From the NCBI RefSeq assembly GCF_014267345.1, contig NZ_JACMYD010000008.1, positions 1 through 64,000 on the forward strand: DNA of 64,000 bases, given 5' to 3'. The notes under the pieces are model-generated. The model made no database searches. It worked only from the letters and a program-made list of their open reading frames with translations, and was not told where the DNA came from. Positions 28,985-37,136 of this stretch are shown in pieces. This DNA comes from Corynebacterium sp. zg-331 (lineage in GTDB: Bacteria > Actinomycetota > Actinomycetes > Mycobacteriales > Mycobacteriaceae). Numbering within the stretch: the first letter of the stretch is position 1; the number at the start of each line of letters is the position of its first letter. Position numbers and translations under genes: made by a program.

Positions 28985-30265
28985 CTAGCGCCGGTGGTGG
29001 GCGGGGGAAGAGGCGGCGGACCCGGCGGGGGAGCGCAGGGCGCTGAGCTGCATGAGGACCCCGGCGGCGGGGCCGGAGATCAGCGCCAGGGGAATGGTGC
29101 GCAGGGGGTCGGTGCCCCACCACAACACCGCACACACCATGCCGGAGGCGATCAACCAGCCCGCCACGTAGAGGCGGTGGCGCTCGGCGGCGATGCTGGC
29201 GGCCCCGGTGATCATGAGCACGCCGGTGCACGAGGAGGCGAAGGTCAGGGCGGCGAGCAGCGGGCCGGGCACGGCGTAGGCGGGGTCGTGATCCCAGCCC
29301 ACCGCGAGGATCCACGGCCCGACCAGCCACGCCAGCGTGGCCCCGAGGAATCCCACCGCCAGCACGGCGGCGGCCGGGCCCAGCGCGGCCTGGCGCATCC
29401 GCTCGCGGTGCCGCACGAAATAGACGATCAGCGCGGACTGGAACCGCTGAAGCGGCACCAGGATGGGCGCGCGGGTGAGCGAGACCGCCAGCATGATGCC
29501 GGTGAGCGCCACCTCGGTGTCGGTATCCGGTTCCTCCATGGTCGCGTTGATGAGGGGGGCGATGCCGGTGATGATGGCCGCGGAGGCCCCCGTGGCCATC
29601 ATGGCGGAGGTGGCGCGCCGGGCGAAGCCACCCAGGCCGATCGGCAGCGGGCGGCGGGCCGCGGCGCGCGCGGCGGGGTCGGCCGCGAGGATGATAAGCC
29701 AACTGAGGCTGCCGATCACCGTGACAACGAGGAACGGCAGGAGCCGCCAGTGCAGGAGCGCGGCGAGGCCCACCAGTAGGAAGCGAACCCCGGAATCCAG
29801 GGCGATGAGGCGGGCGTAGGAGGGCCATCGCTCCCAGCCGGAGAGCACCCCGGAGAGCACCGCCTGGAAGGCATACAGTGCCAACCCCAGGGCGAGCAGG
29901 CCGCTGCCGGCCATGCTGTGCTCGCCGGCGATCACGCGCGGTGCCCAGAGCGGCTCGGTCAGCAGGCTCAGCGCGGCGGCGGTGAGCCCCACGAGGAGGG
30001 CGACGTGCCAGTGGGCGAAGGTGCGCCTGGCGACGCCCTCGTGGTCGGGCTCGGCGCTTTCCCCCGGGTGGTTCTGCCGGTGCGCGGAGGTCGCGCGCGT
30101 GGTCTCCTGCATGAGGCCGTCGAGTACGCCGGTGCAGGCGAAAAAGAGCCCCCAGTAGGCCTGGAAGAGCTTGGCAGCCTCCTCGTCGAGCGTGCGGGTT
30201 CCGATGATGATGACGAGGAAGCCGGAAAGAGCAGCAAAAATGGTGGCTGCGCTGAGGGATCTCAA
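28985..30265 (-). CDS. Polysaccharide flippase-like membrane protein (MATE/MOP type)
   Basis: 426 residues with about 12 hydrophobic segments, of the Wzx/PST type that moves lipid-linked sugars across the membrane. The frame is open to an ATG at 30430, but the upstream 55 residues are not membrane-protein-like. A TTG at 30263-30265 has AGGAG 7 bases upstream and begins just before the first hydrophobic segment (SAATIFAALSGFLVIIIG), so I take it as the start. Heads the glycosyltransferase operon. Confidence 0.75.
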   Translation of the reverse strand: MRSLSAATIFAALSGFLVIIIGTRTLDEEAAKLFQAYWGLFFACTGVLDGLMQETTRATSAHRQNHPGESAEPDHEGVARRTFAHWHVALLVGLTAAALSLLTEPLWAPRVIAGEHSMAGSGLLALGLALYAFQAVLSGVLSGWERWPSYARLIALDSGVRFLLVGLAALLHWRLLPFLVVTVIGSLSWLIILAADPAARAAARRPLPIGLGGFARRATSAMMATGASAAIITGIAPLINATMEEPDTDTEVALTGIMLAVSLTRAPILVPLQRFQSALIVYFVRHRERMRQAALGPAAAVLAVGFLGATLAWLVGPWILAVGWDHDPAYAVPGPLLAALTFASSCTGVLMITGAASIAAERHRLYVAGWLIASGMVCAVLWWGTDPLRTIPLALISGPAAGVLMQLSALRSPAGSAASSPAHHRR

Positions 30266-30519
30266 CGATACACTCCTGAACCTATGGCGGTTGGGGAAGC
30301 GGGGTAAGTGGAGGGTAACATCGCGGGTAATCATACGCGCGGGAAATTTTTCCTGGGCGGGGCCTGTAGCACTTGCGCAGCGGAAGATGTCTGCTAACTT
30401 ATAGAGCATATTCTTCCTGAGCGGCCTCACTGAGTGGATAGTGCAGCGGGTCGTTAGTAGAGTGTTAAGCCAGGTTGTGCCGTAGGTGCGGCCGCAACAA
30501 GACGAAAGTGAACACGAGC

Positions 30520-31008
30520 ATGCTGAAAATGAAGAAGCTTACTGCCGGTTTCGCCGCTGGGCTTTGTGCTCTGGCGGCTGGTGTTACCCCGGCCCACGCG
30601 GCCACCTCGATGTACGGGGAAGACGGCTCTTACTCCTACGTTGCCCGCTACATCATGATGGTGCCTACCGACGTGGTGATTTCCGTGGCGGAGATTTTTG
30701 ACAACGGTTCCTCTTCCTCGGAGGCTCCGGTGGAGGCCGAGGCTCCCGCCGAGGCGGAGACCACGACCAACGCCACCGAAGCCGCTGAGGCCGACTACAC
30801 CGCAGGCGTCGAGCTGAGCAGCCTGGCCGAGGGGGATACTTTCGCTAGCCAGATGGTAGAGCTTGTGGGCAAGACCATCGACAACATGACGAGCAGCAAG
30901 GCGCGCGGCGGACGGATCAACGCCGTGACCACCTATGACGACGGCACTGTCCTCAGCTTCACCAAGGAAGCCGGTGCCGCCGAGTACAAGCTCGTGGGAA
31001 TCGAATAG
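30520..31008 (+). CDS. Secreted acidic protein of unknown function
   Basis: 162 residues. Signal peptide of about 27 residues (MLKMKKLTAGFAAGLCALAAG then VTPAHA), mature start ATSMYGEDGSYSY. It has an acidic Glu/Ala-rich linker (SSSSEAPVEAEAPAEAETTT) and a C-terminal domain with TTYDDGTVLSFTKEAGAAEY. No LPxTG motif or lipobox. MKKLT at 30529 is an alternative start. A strong terminator follows, then a sortase-like gene. No family recognised. Confidence 0.75.
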   Translation: MLKMKKLTAGFAAGLCALAAGVTPAHAATSMYGEDGSYSYVARYIMMVPTDVVISVAEIFDNGSSSSEAPVEAEAPAEAETTTNATEAAEADYTAGVELSSLAEGDTFASQMVELVGKTIDNMTSSKARGGRINAVTTYDDGTVLSFTKEAGAAEYKLVGIE

Positions 31009-31035
31009 CCGTTATTTTCCGCACCGAACGCGCGT

Positions 31036-31071
31036 CAAGGGGCACAGCTTTGCGTGGCTGTGCCCCTTGTT
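31036..31071 (+). terminator. Strong terminator after the secreted-protein gene
   Basis: Perfect 13-bp stem CAAGGGGCACAGC (31036-31048) / GCTGTGCCCCTTG (31057-31069) with an 8-base loop, then TTTA. Confidence 0.85.
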
Positions 31072-31204
31072 TATGCCCGCCGTGCCCGTGGCGGCAGGCC
31101 TCGGGGGATGCTTGCGCCCGCCGGAGGCCTCCAGGATAATGGCTCTTTGGATCGTGCCCAGGGCACAGGAAGCGTCCGCCACATCATCGAGGAAAAGAGA
31201 ACAC

Positions 31205-31933
31205 ATGAGCAGTACGAACAACCTTCCGCCGCAGCCCGGACCATCCAGCTCCGACGCGGATAAGGTCGATGCCGCCGAGCAGAAAAAGCGCTGGCCCGCG
31301 GTGCTCGTTGGCGTGGCGATCTTTGCGGTCATCGTCATCGCCGCGGCATGGGTTCTCCTTGCCGGAGGCAAGGACGGGGACGATGAGGCACCCGATACCG
31401 CCGTCTCGGCCCCGAACAGCGCCTATGTGGACGACTCCGGCGAGCAGGAACACGAGCTCGAGATGGCACCGGGGGAGTCCGATGACGTCTCCGAGATGCA
31501 GCTCGCCGTGGGCGACGAGGAACCCGCGCCCGTTGATCCCATCCAGGTGACGGACGACGGCGCCCTCATCCCGCCGCAGGACGTGTCCCGCCTGGGGTGG
31601 TATTCGGCCTCGGCCGTGCCCGGAGACAAGGGCAACGTGGGCTCCTCTGTGATCACCGGGCACGTGAACTTTGCGGGCCAGGGCGAGGGCTACGCCGCGA
31701 AGTTCGTGAAGCTGAAGAAGGACGACACCATCACCATCACCGTCAACGGCGAGGAGCGCACGTTCCGGGTGACGCAGGATCCCTATCACGTGACCAAGGG
31801 CGCCGACTTCTCCGACGTGATGGACGATATGGATGGGGAAAACCGCGTGGTGCTGGTGACCTGCGGCGGCGAGTTCGTCGGCGGCCAGTTGGGTTACGCG
31901 GACAACGTCCTCACGATCGCCGAGCCGGTCTAA
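31205..31933 (+). CDS. Sortase-like (class E/F) membrane-anchored protein
   Basis: 242 residues. Pro/Ser-rich cytoplasmic N-terminus, one membrane segment (about 36-58), acidic linker, then a class F-like sortase domain with catalytic His in SSVITGHVNF and Cys in VVLVTCGGEF. Class F sortases usually keep an Arg in the last strand (Y-R-D-N-V); here the motif reads GYADNVL, so the usual Arg is not visible. It could be a weak or non-catalytic member. GAGGAAAAGAG lies before the ATG. No LPxTG substrate is encoded in the window. Confidence 0.8.
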   Translation: MSSTNNLPPQPGPSSSDADKVDAAEQKKRWPAVLVGVAIFAVIVIAAAWVLLAGGKDGDDEAPDTAVSAPNSAYVDDSGEQEHELEMAPGESDDVSEMQLAVGDEEPAPVDPIQVTDDGALIPPQDVSRLGWYSASAVPGDKGNVGSSVITGHVNFAGQGEGYAAKFVKLKKDDTITITVNGEERTFRVTQDPYHVTKGADFSDVMDDMDGENRVVLVTCGGEFVGGQLGYADNVLTIAEPV

Positions 31934-31950
31934 GCTCCGCCCGCCGCCGG

Positions 31951-31995
31951 GATCCCCCGCGCCGCCTCCCGCGAGGCCGCGCGGGGGATCTTTTT
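31951..31995 (+). terminator. Terminator after the sortase-like gene
   Basis: GATCCCCCGCGC (31951-31962) pairs with GCGCGGGGGATC (31979-31990), followed by TTTTT. Confidence 0.88.
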
Positions 31996-32005
31996 ATAGC
32001 GGAAA

Positions 32006-32040
32006 GGCCCCGCAGCCGGAGGGAAAGGGGGTGCGGGGCC
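32006..32040 (-). terminator. Hairpin at the 3' end of the mycolyltransferase gene
   Basis: GGCCCCGCA (32006-32014) / TGCGGGGCC (32032-32040). It lies 23 bases beyond the minus-strand stop. There is little T on the minus side, so termination strength is uncertain. Confidence 0.5.
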
Positions 32041-32062
32041 CAGGGGGGCGCGTGGCGGGTGC

Positions 32063-33163
32063 CTAGGCGATCCCGAGGCCGCGCGCAAAGGTGGGCCAGG
32101 AGGCGCGCAGGTCCTGCTGCCAGTAGCCCCAGGAGTGGGTGCCGGTGTTGTGGAAGTTGAAGTCCGCGGGGATATTTAAGGAATCCATCTTGGCCTTCAG
32201 GTTGTGGGTGCACACGTTGGTGCCGCCCTCGATGATCCCACCCAGGCCGATCGTTTGGGCCATGGCCCAGGCCTTCTGCACGTCGGTGTAGTCCTTGAAT
32301 CGGGGGCCGTGGGGCATGTCATTTTCCCCGGCGGTGCCGGAGCCGTTAGAGACGTACACCTGCGTTCCCGCGAGCTTATCGGCGTTGAGCAGGGCGTCGT
32401 TATAGCGATTGATTTCGCCGCCGCGCTCGCCCCACATCTTCTCGAAGGAAAGGCCCGTGAAGCTGTTGTGATCCAGGGTCAGCGCCACGGAAGCGTAGCC
32501 CAGGGGAGTGGAGGTCTCGGCGCAGCCGGAGAAGGACCCCACGGCGTCGTAGAAGCCGGGATTGTGCTGGGCCAGCAGCAGGGAGGAGGTGGCGGACATG
32601 GACATGCCGGCGATGGCGCGCTGGCCGTTGGCGTGGAGGTATTCCTCCATGGGGCCGGGGAGTTCCTTGGTGAGGAAGGTTTCCCACTTCTGCGCCCCGC
32701 CCAGGGCGGCGACGTCCTCGATCCAGTCCGTGTAGTAGGAGAACTGACCGGCCATCGGGATCACCACGTTGATCCCCTTGTCCAGGTAGAACTCGATGAC
32801 ATCGGTCTGCTGTATCCAGTTGGCGGTGCCCTCGCCGCCGTCGCCGCCGTTGAGCAGGTAGAGGGTGGGGGCACCGGGGCGATCCGCCTTGATGAGCGCG
32901 AGCGGCACGCGACGGTTCATGGCGGGGGACGAGGCGCTGACTTCCTCCACGCGCTCACCGTACTCCCGCACGATCGTGCGCCAGAGCGGGGAGCCCTCCG
33001 GTGCGGGGCCGGGAACGGGGGTGATGGTGGCGGGGGCGGTCTCCCCGGCCACCTGCGCGGCGGTGAGTTCCGCGGCCTGCGCGGGGGTGATCGCGGTGAG
33101 CGTCGCGGCAGCGATGGCGGTGACCATGGCAGGGGCGGCGAGGGCGGTCTTCAGGAACTTCAT
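32063..33163 (-). CDS. Trehalose corynomycolyltransferase (antigen 85 family)
   Basis: 366 residues. Signal peptide ending TPAQA (cleavage near residue 30). Alpha/beta-hydrolase esterase-D fold with nucleophile Ser188 in IAGMSMSATSSL, YLLNGGDGGEGTANW near residues 102-116, and C-terminal His in NTGTHSWGYW. Transfers corynomycolate between trehalose esters or to arabinogalactan outside the membrane. Start at MKFLKTALAA with AAGGG upstream; earlier in-frame codons give a poor signal. Proof of a mycolic-acid envelope in this organism. Neighbours are also envelope-related. Confidence 0.93.
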   Translation of the reverse strand: MKFLKTALAAPAMVTAIAAATLTAITPAQAAELTAAQVAGETAPATITPVPGPAPEGSPLWRTIVREYGERVEEVSASSPAMNRRVPLALIKADRPGAPTLYLLNGGDGGEGTANWIQQTDVIEFYLDKGINVVIPMAGQFSYYTDWIEDVAALGGAQKWETFLTKELPGPMEEYLHANGQRAIAGMSMSATSSLLLAQHNPGFYDAVGSFSGCAETSTPLGYASVALTLDHNSFTGLSFEKMWGERGGEINRYNDALLNADKLAGTQVYVSNGSGTAGENDMPHGPRFKDYTDVQKAWAMAQTIGLGGIIEGGTNVCTHNLKAKMDSLNIPADFNFHNTGTHSWGYWQQDLRASWPTFARGLGIA

Positions 33164-33218
33164 GGTGTAACCCTTGGGTGAAATTATGTGCGTGGGGTGA
33201 AAATGCTGGGTAAACAGG

Positions 33219-33251
33219 GAAAACCCCGGCGGGAGTCCGCCAGGGTTTCCT
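33219..33251. terminator. Bidirectional hairpin between the repeat protein and mycolyltransferase genes
   Basis: AAAACCCCGGCGG and CCGCCAGGGTTT flank a GAGT loop (about 33220-33248), with A/T-rich ends. It lies 30 bases past the repeat-protein stop on the minus strand. Confidence 0.6.
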
Positions 33252-33280
33252 CTTCGGGCCATAGTGGCACGATCCGCAGA

Positions 33281-34048
33281 TTAGACGGACTGCGGGATGT
33301 CCGGGAGGTTCAGCTCGCCGTCCAGGTTCAGATCCAGCAGATCGGAGAGATCCAGATCCAGCACGTCGGAGGAACCGTTGTTGCCGGAAAGCTCGGTCAG
33401 ATCCGCGAGGTCGGTGGAGCCGTTATCCCCGGAGGAGAGCTCGGAAAAGTCACCGAGGAAGTCGGTGGAACCCTGGTTGTCGCCGGAGGACAGCTCGCTC
33501 AGGAAGTTGGAGGAGCCGTTATCCCCGGAGGAGAGCTCGGAAAAGTCACCCAGGAAATCGGTGGAGAGCTGGTTGTCGCCGGAGGACAGCTCAGAGATGT
33601 CGCCGAAGAAGTCGGTGGAGAACTCGCCCTGGTTGTCGCCGGAGGACAGCTCGCTCAGGAAGTTGGAAGAACCGAAGTCGTTGTCGCCGGAGGAGAGCTC
33701 GGAGATGTCCAGGTCACCAAAGAGATCGGTGGAGAACTCGCCCTGGCTGTCCCCGGTGGAGAGCTCGGAGATGTCACCGAAGAAGTCGGTGGAGCCCTGG
33801 TTATCGCCGGTGGAGAGCTCGCTCAGGAAGTCGGAGGAGCCGTTATCCCCGGAGGACAGGTCACCGAAGGAAGAGCCCAGGTCGCCGACCTCAATGTTCT
33901 CAGGGAGGGTGAGCTGCGGGGTCAGATTGATATCCGGGAGGTTCGGCAGCTCGATGTTCGGCAGCTGAAGGCCGCCGGTGCGCAGCTGAACGAGCAGGTC
34001 ACCGATGGGGCCCTGAACGAACTCTTTGATTTGCAGCAGGAAATCCAT
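33281..34048 (-). CDS. LSSGDN-repeat acidic protein
   Basis: 255 residues, no signal peptide or membrane segment of standard type. Residues 1-22 form an amphipathic helix (MDFLLQIKEFVQGPIGDLL), then a Pro/Leu-rich stretch (NIELPNLPDINLTPQL). Residues 64-225 hold ten tandem units of 14-22 residues, each starting L-S-S/T-G-D/N-N/S and mostly ending Phe-x-x-x-Ser-Glu. The tail mirrors the Pro/Leu region (DLDLSDLLDLNLDGELNLPD). Very acidic. AAGGAG lies 11 bases before the ATG. It is beside the mycolyltransferase. The short helical N-terminus without signal peptide recalls the PorA/PorH style of corynebacterial envelope peptides, but I know no homologue. Confidence 0.8.
   Translation of the reverse strand: MDFLLQIKEFVQGPIGDLLVQLRTGGLQLPNIELPNLPDINLTPQLTLPENIEVGDLGSSFGDLSSGDNGSSDFLSELSTGDNQGSTDFFGDISELSTGDSQGEFSTDLFGDLDISELSSGDNDFGSSNFLSELSSGDNQGEFSTDFFGDISELSSGDNQLSTDFLGDFSELSSGDNGSSNFLSELSSGDNQGSTDFLGDFSELSSGDNGSTDLADLTELSGNNGSSDVLDLDLSDLLDLNLDGELNLPDIPQSV
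33374..33859 (-). repeat. Ten tandem LS(S/T)G(D/N)(N/S) coding repeats
   Basis: Units of 14, 18, 22, 16, 20, 18, 14, 18 and 16 codons plus a final degenerate LSGNNG. The nucleotide sequence is also repeated (GGAGGACAGCTC and GGAGGAGAGCTC recur), so copy number can change by recombination. Units of 14 and of 18-22 residues partly alternate. Confidence 0.9.
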
Positions 34049-34403
34049 GTGTAGAAGTACTCCTTGATAGCCCTGGGCTGGAACAGTTGGGTGCAGCCTA
34101 ACAGGGCTGGCACCATCACGCAATGGTAACGCGCGACCGCGCAGCGATCTTGACGGCGACGTGGAGGGCCCGTGCAGGCAGGGGGGTACTTAGGGACGTA
34201 TAGGGGGGTGGCCGTCGCGGTATCGGGGATGAATGACGCAGGGAATCGTCTCCGCAATGGAGATGTACTTCATTTATTATTGATATTGTGATGGTTTTGC
34301 CGCGATGGGCGGGGTGAGGGCGCTATGCCCCCGTTAGGGGGTGGCGTATCCTCATCGGTGACGATGCCTCCCCGCGAGGTTAGATGAGAGAAAGGAACGC
34401 TCC
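34049..34403. promoter_or_regulatory. Divergent intergenic region with G/C-run dyad at 34328-34341
   Basis: 355 bases without a gene, between the repeat protein (minus) and the 36-codon ORF (plus), so promoters in both directions are expected. It contains CCCCC-GTTA-GGGGG (34328-34341), nearly matching the dyad at 8174-8188, and further G-runs at 34177-34207. An AT-rich stretch at 34270-34295 lies upstream of the dyad. Confidence 0.45.
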
Positions 34404-34514
34404 ATGACTCCCCTGGAAAACCTCACCGTGACCATCAGCGATGTCCTGGGTCAGGCGGTTCATCTCGGCTCCTCCAACATCGCGGAGCTGTCCCTGGTGC
34501 TCCACCTCTTCTAG
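34404..34514 (+). CDS. 36-residue small envelope-type peptide, candidate
   Basis: ATG with GAAAGGAA upstream (AAAGGA, 6-7 bases), stop TAG 34512-34514. [20 protein letters not shown] and then [16 protein letters not shown]: no signal peptide, no Cys, moderately hydrophobic, able to form one amphipathic helix. Size and style are like the PorA/PorH peptides of corynebacteria (about 45-57 residues), which also lack signal peptides. It is divergent from the repeat protein and next to the mycolyltransferase. No homologue recognised. Confidence 0.5.
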   Translation: MTPLENLTVTISDVLGQAVHLGSSNIAELSLVLHLF

Positions 34515-34570
34515 GGATCGGCCGGGGCCGTCGGGGCGGCGCGTGCGCTCTTTCCGTATTCTATAGAGCC

Positions 34571-35980
34571 ATGAGCGATCATTTTGATGTTGTAGTCCTC
34601 GGTGCTGGCCCCGGCGGATACGTTGCCGCCATCCGCGCTGCTCAGCTGGGTAAAAAGGTGGCGGTGGTGGAAAAGCAGTATTGGGGCGGAGTCTGCCTCA
34701 ACGTTGGCTGTATCCCGTCTAAGTCCCTGCTCAAGAACGCCGAGGTGGCCCACATCTTCCACAAGGAGTCCAAGACCTTCGGTATCTCGGGGGAGGTCTC
34801 CTTCGATTTCGGTGCGGCCCACCAGCGCTCCCGCAAGGTCTCCGCGGGGATCGTCAAGGGCGTGCACTACCTGATGAAGAAGAACTCCATCACGGAGATC
34901 GATGGCCTGGGCTCCTTCAAGGATGCCTCGACCATTGAGGTCGTCGAGGGCAAGGACGCCGGCAAGGTCGTGACCTTCGACGACGTCATCATCGCCACGG
35001 GTTCTGTGGTGCGCACCCTGCCGGGGGTGGAGCTTTCCCAGAACGTGGTGTCTTTCGAGGAGCAGATCCTCAACGAGGAGCTTCCGGAGAAGATGGTGGT
35101 GGTCGGTGGCGGCGCCATCGGCATGGAGTTCGCCTACGTCTTGGCGAACTACGGCGTGGAGATCACCATCGTGGAGTTCATGGATCGCGTGCTGCCTAAC
35201 GAGGAGCCCGAGGTGTCCAAGGAGATCGCCAAGCAGTACAAGAAGCTAGGCGTCAAGCTACTCACCGGTTATAAGACCACCGCGGTGCGCGATAACGGTT
35301 CCTCGGTGGACGTGGACGTGGAGTCGAAGGACGGCGCGAAGAAAGACACCCTCACCGTGGATCGCGTGCTGGTGTCCGTGGGCTTTGCCCCGCGCACCGA
35401 GGGCTACGGCCTGGAGAACACGGGCGTCGCGCTCACCGAGCGCGGGGCGATCGATATCGACGAGCGCATGCGCACCAACGTCGAGCACATCTACGCCATC
35501 GGTGACGTGACGGCCAAGCTCCAGCTCGCCCACGTGGCCGAGGCGCAGGGCGTGGTGGCCGCCGAGACTATCGCCGGGGCGGAGACCCAGGAGCTGGGCG
35601 ACTACATGATGATGCCCCGCGCCACCTTCTGCAATCCCCAGGTGGCGTCCTTCGGCTACACCGAGGCTGCGGCCAAGGAGAAGTGGCCGGATCGCACGAT
35701 CAAGACCGCCGTGTTCCCCTTTAGCGCCAACGGCAAGGCCGCGGGCCTGGCGGAGACGGCCGGCTTCGCCAAGATCGTGGCGGACGCCGAGTACGGCGAG
35801 CTGCTGGGTGGCCACATGGTGGGGGCAAACGTGTCCGAGATGCTGGCCGAGCTGACGCTGGCGCAGCGCTTCGATCTCACCGCCGCGGAGATCGGCCGGA
35901 ATGTGCATATTCACCCGACCATGTCCGAGGCGCTCAAGGAGGCCGCCGAGGGCATCGAGGGGCATATGATTAACCTGTAA
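34571..35980 (+). CDS. lpd: Dihydrolipoamide dehydrogenase
   Basis: 469 residues, the E3 flavoprotein of pyruvate and 2-oxoglutarate dehydrogenase complexes. FAD motif [14 protein letters not shown], redox pair [13 protein letters not shown] (Cys42, Cys47), NAD motif [16 protein letters not shown] contact IYAIGDVTA, and the catalytic His-Glu in [17 protein letters not shown] (34557-34562) lies only 8 bases before the ATG and there is no clear ribosome-binding site, so the message may be leaderless. It is followed by a strong terminator, then sdhCAB, close to the C. glutamicum order. Confidence 0.97.
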   Translation: MSDHFDVVVLGAGPGGYVAAIRAAQLGKKVAVVEKQYWGGVCLNVGCIPSKSLLKNAEVAHIFHKESKTFGISGEVSFDFGAAHQRSRKVSAGIVKGVHYLMKKNSITEIDGLGSFKDASTIEVVEGKDAGKVVTFDDVIIATGSVVRTLPGVELSQNVVSFEEQILNEELPEKMVVVGGGAIGMEFAYVLANYGVEITIVEFMDRVLPNEEPEVSKEIAKQYKKLGVKLLTGYKTTAVRDNGSSVDVDVESKDGAKKDTLTVDRVLVSVGFAPRTEGYGLENTGVALTERGAIDIDERMRTNVEHIYAIGDVTAKLQLAHVAEAQGVVAAETIAGAETQELGDYMMMPRATFCNPQVASFGYTEAAAKEKWPDRTIKTAVFPFSANGKAAGLAETAGFAKIVADAEYGELLGGHMVGANVSEMLAELTLAQRFDLTAAEIGRNVHIHPTMSEALKEAAEGIEGHMINL

Positions 35981-35988
35981 GTCACAGC

Positions 35989-36036
35989 GACACAAAGAGG
36001 GGCCGCCCCTGGGCGACCCCTCTTTGTGTCTCCTTT
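35989..36036 (+). terminator. Terminator after lpd
   Basis: Perfect 14-bp stem GACACAAAGAGGGG (35989-36002) / CCCCTCTTTGTGTC (36017-36030) followed by TCCTTTTC. Confidence 0.9.
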
Positions 36037-36222
36037 TCTTCGTGTTTTCTCCGGGGTGACCAGCACCGACAAAAGTTTGACGCCTTACGGGGCTAATGAC
36101 CCCCGCGCGCCCCTCTCTGGGAAGATAGAGTGATAAAACTCACCATATTGGGTCTCGATGAATCTTTCGGCAAAGTCTGTGCACCTCGCGGCCGATAAGG
36201 CAAACCTCACGTTGCGTGACCT

Positions 36223-36241
36223 AGAGGTAACCCTCACCTAA
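36223..36241. promoter_or_regulatory. DtxR-like iron box upstream of sdhC
   Basis: AGAGGTAACCCTCACCTAA matches the corynebacterial DtxR consensus (TTAGGTTAGCCTAACCTAA, recalled) at 14 of 19 positions, with one half-site (TTAGGTGAG on the minus strand) very close. A weaker copy lies at 36195-36213 (11 of 19). The box is 111 bases before the sdhC ATG in a 320-base leader that holds no other gene. C. glutamicum has ramB between lpd and sdhC; it is absent here. Confidence 0.5.
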
Positions 36242-36351
36242 GAAATATCGTCATCACTCGGAGAAAAGCCTTTGTGATGGCCCGGAATCTTCCTGTGGAC
36301 TGTGAGTTTTGTCCGCTACCCACTTATGGTTAAGACGACATTGGAGGTGCC

Positions 36352-37107
36352 ATGACTGTAAAGAATCCAGACCGTGAGGCAATCCGTCACGGCAAAATCA
36401 CCGAGGAGCCGCTGCGGCAGGCTCCGAAAGTTCCCTCGTGGGCGCTCAAGCTTGGCATGGCCGTCACGGGCCTTATCTTTGGCGGCTTCGTGCTCGTGCA
36501 CATGGTGGGTAACCTGAAGCTCTTTCTGCCCGATCATGCGGGCGTGCCCGCCATCAACGAGTACGGCGAGTACCTGCGCACGATCGGCGAGCCGATCTTC
36601 CCCCGCGAGTCCATCCTGTGGATCTTCCGCATCGTGCTGCTGGCGTCCCTGGTGATTCACATCTACGGGGCCGTCGCGCTGCACGGCCGCTCGCGCCAAT
36701 CGCGCGGTAAGTTCCGCCGCACCAATCTGCTGGGCGGGATGAACTCCTTTACCACCCGCACCATGCTGGTCACCGGCGCCGTGCTGTTGCTCTTCATCAT
36801 CTTCCACATCATGGATCTCACCCTGGGCGTGGAGCCGGCCGCCAGCGCGGTCTTCGAGCACGGCGAGGTGCGGGCGAACATCATGGCCAGCTTCAGTCGG
36901 TGGCCCGTGGCGATCTTCTACATCCTGAGCATGGTGATCCTCTTCCTGCACCTCTCCCACGGCATCTGGCTGGCGGTCAGCGACCTCGGCATCACCGGGA
37001 AGCGCACCCGCTCCGTGCTGCTCTTCGTGGCATACCTGGTGCCGGCCGCGGTCGTGCTCGGCAACATCATCATGCCGCTGTCCGTGGCTGCCGGTTGGAT
37101 CAGTTAA
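36352..37107 (+). CDS. sdhC: Succinate dehydrogenase cytochrome b subunit
   Basis: 251 residues with five membrane segments, of the single-subunit diheme type seen in Gram-positives. His residues that can bind heme stand in VLVHMVGNL, LVIHIYGAVALHGRS, IFHIMDL and FLHLSHGIWL. Anchors SdhAB and passes electrons from succinate to menaquinone. First gene of sdhCAB; sdhA follows after 29 bases. TTGGAGG lies upstream of the ATG. Confidence 0.95.
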   Translation: MTVKNPDREAIRHGKITEEPLRQAPKVPSWALKLGMAVTGLIFGGFVLVHMVGNLKLFLPDHAGVPAINEYGEYLRTIGEPIFPRESILWIFRIVLLASLVIHIYGAVALHGRSRQSRGKFRRTNLLGGMNSFTTRTMLVTGAVLLLFIIFHIMDLTLGVEPAASAVFEHGEVRANIMASFSRWPVAIFYILSMVILFLHLSHGIWLAVSDLGITGKRTRSVLLFVAYLVPAAVVLGNIIMPLSVAAGWIS

Positions 37108-37136
37108 GGCAAGGAAGAAGGGTGAAAGGATTCAAG

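Noticed and set aside
30266..30430. N-terminal extension of the flippase to the ATG at 30430
   Set aside because: The added residues are basic and not membrane-like, and the TTG at 30265 has a well-placed AGGAG.
33374..33859. Repeats taken as a CRISPR array
   Set aside because: Unit length varies in multiples of three, the units are open in one reading frame, and there are no unique spacers of constant length.
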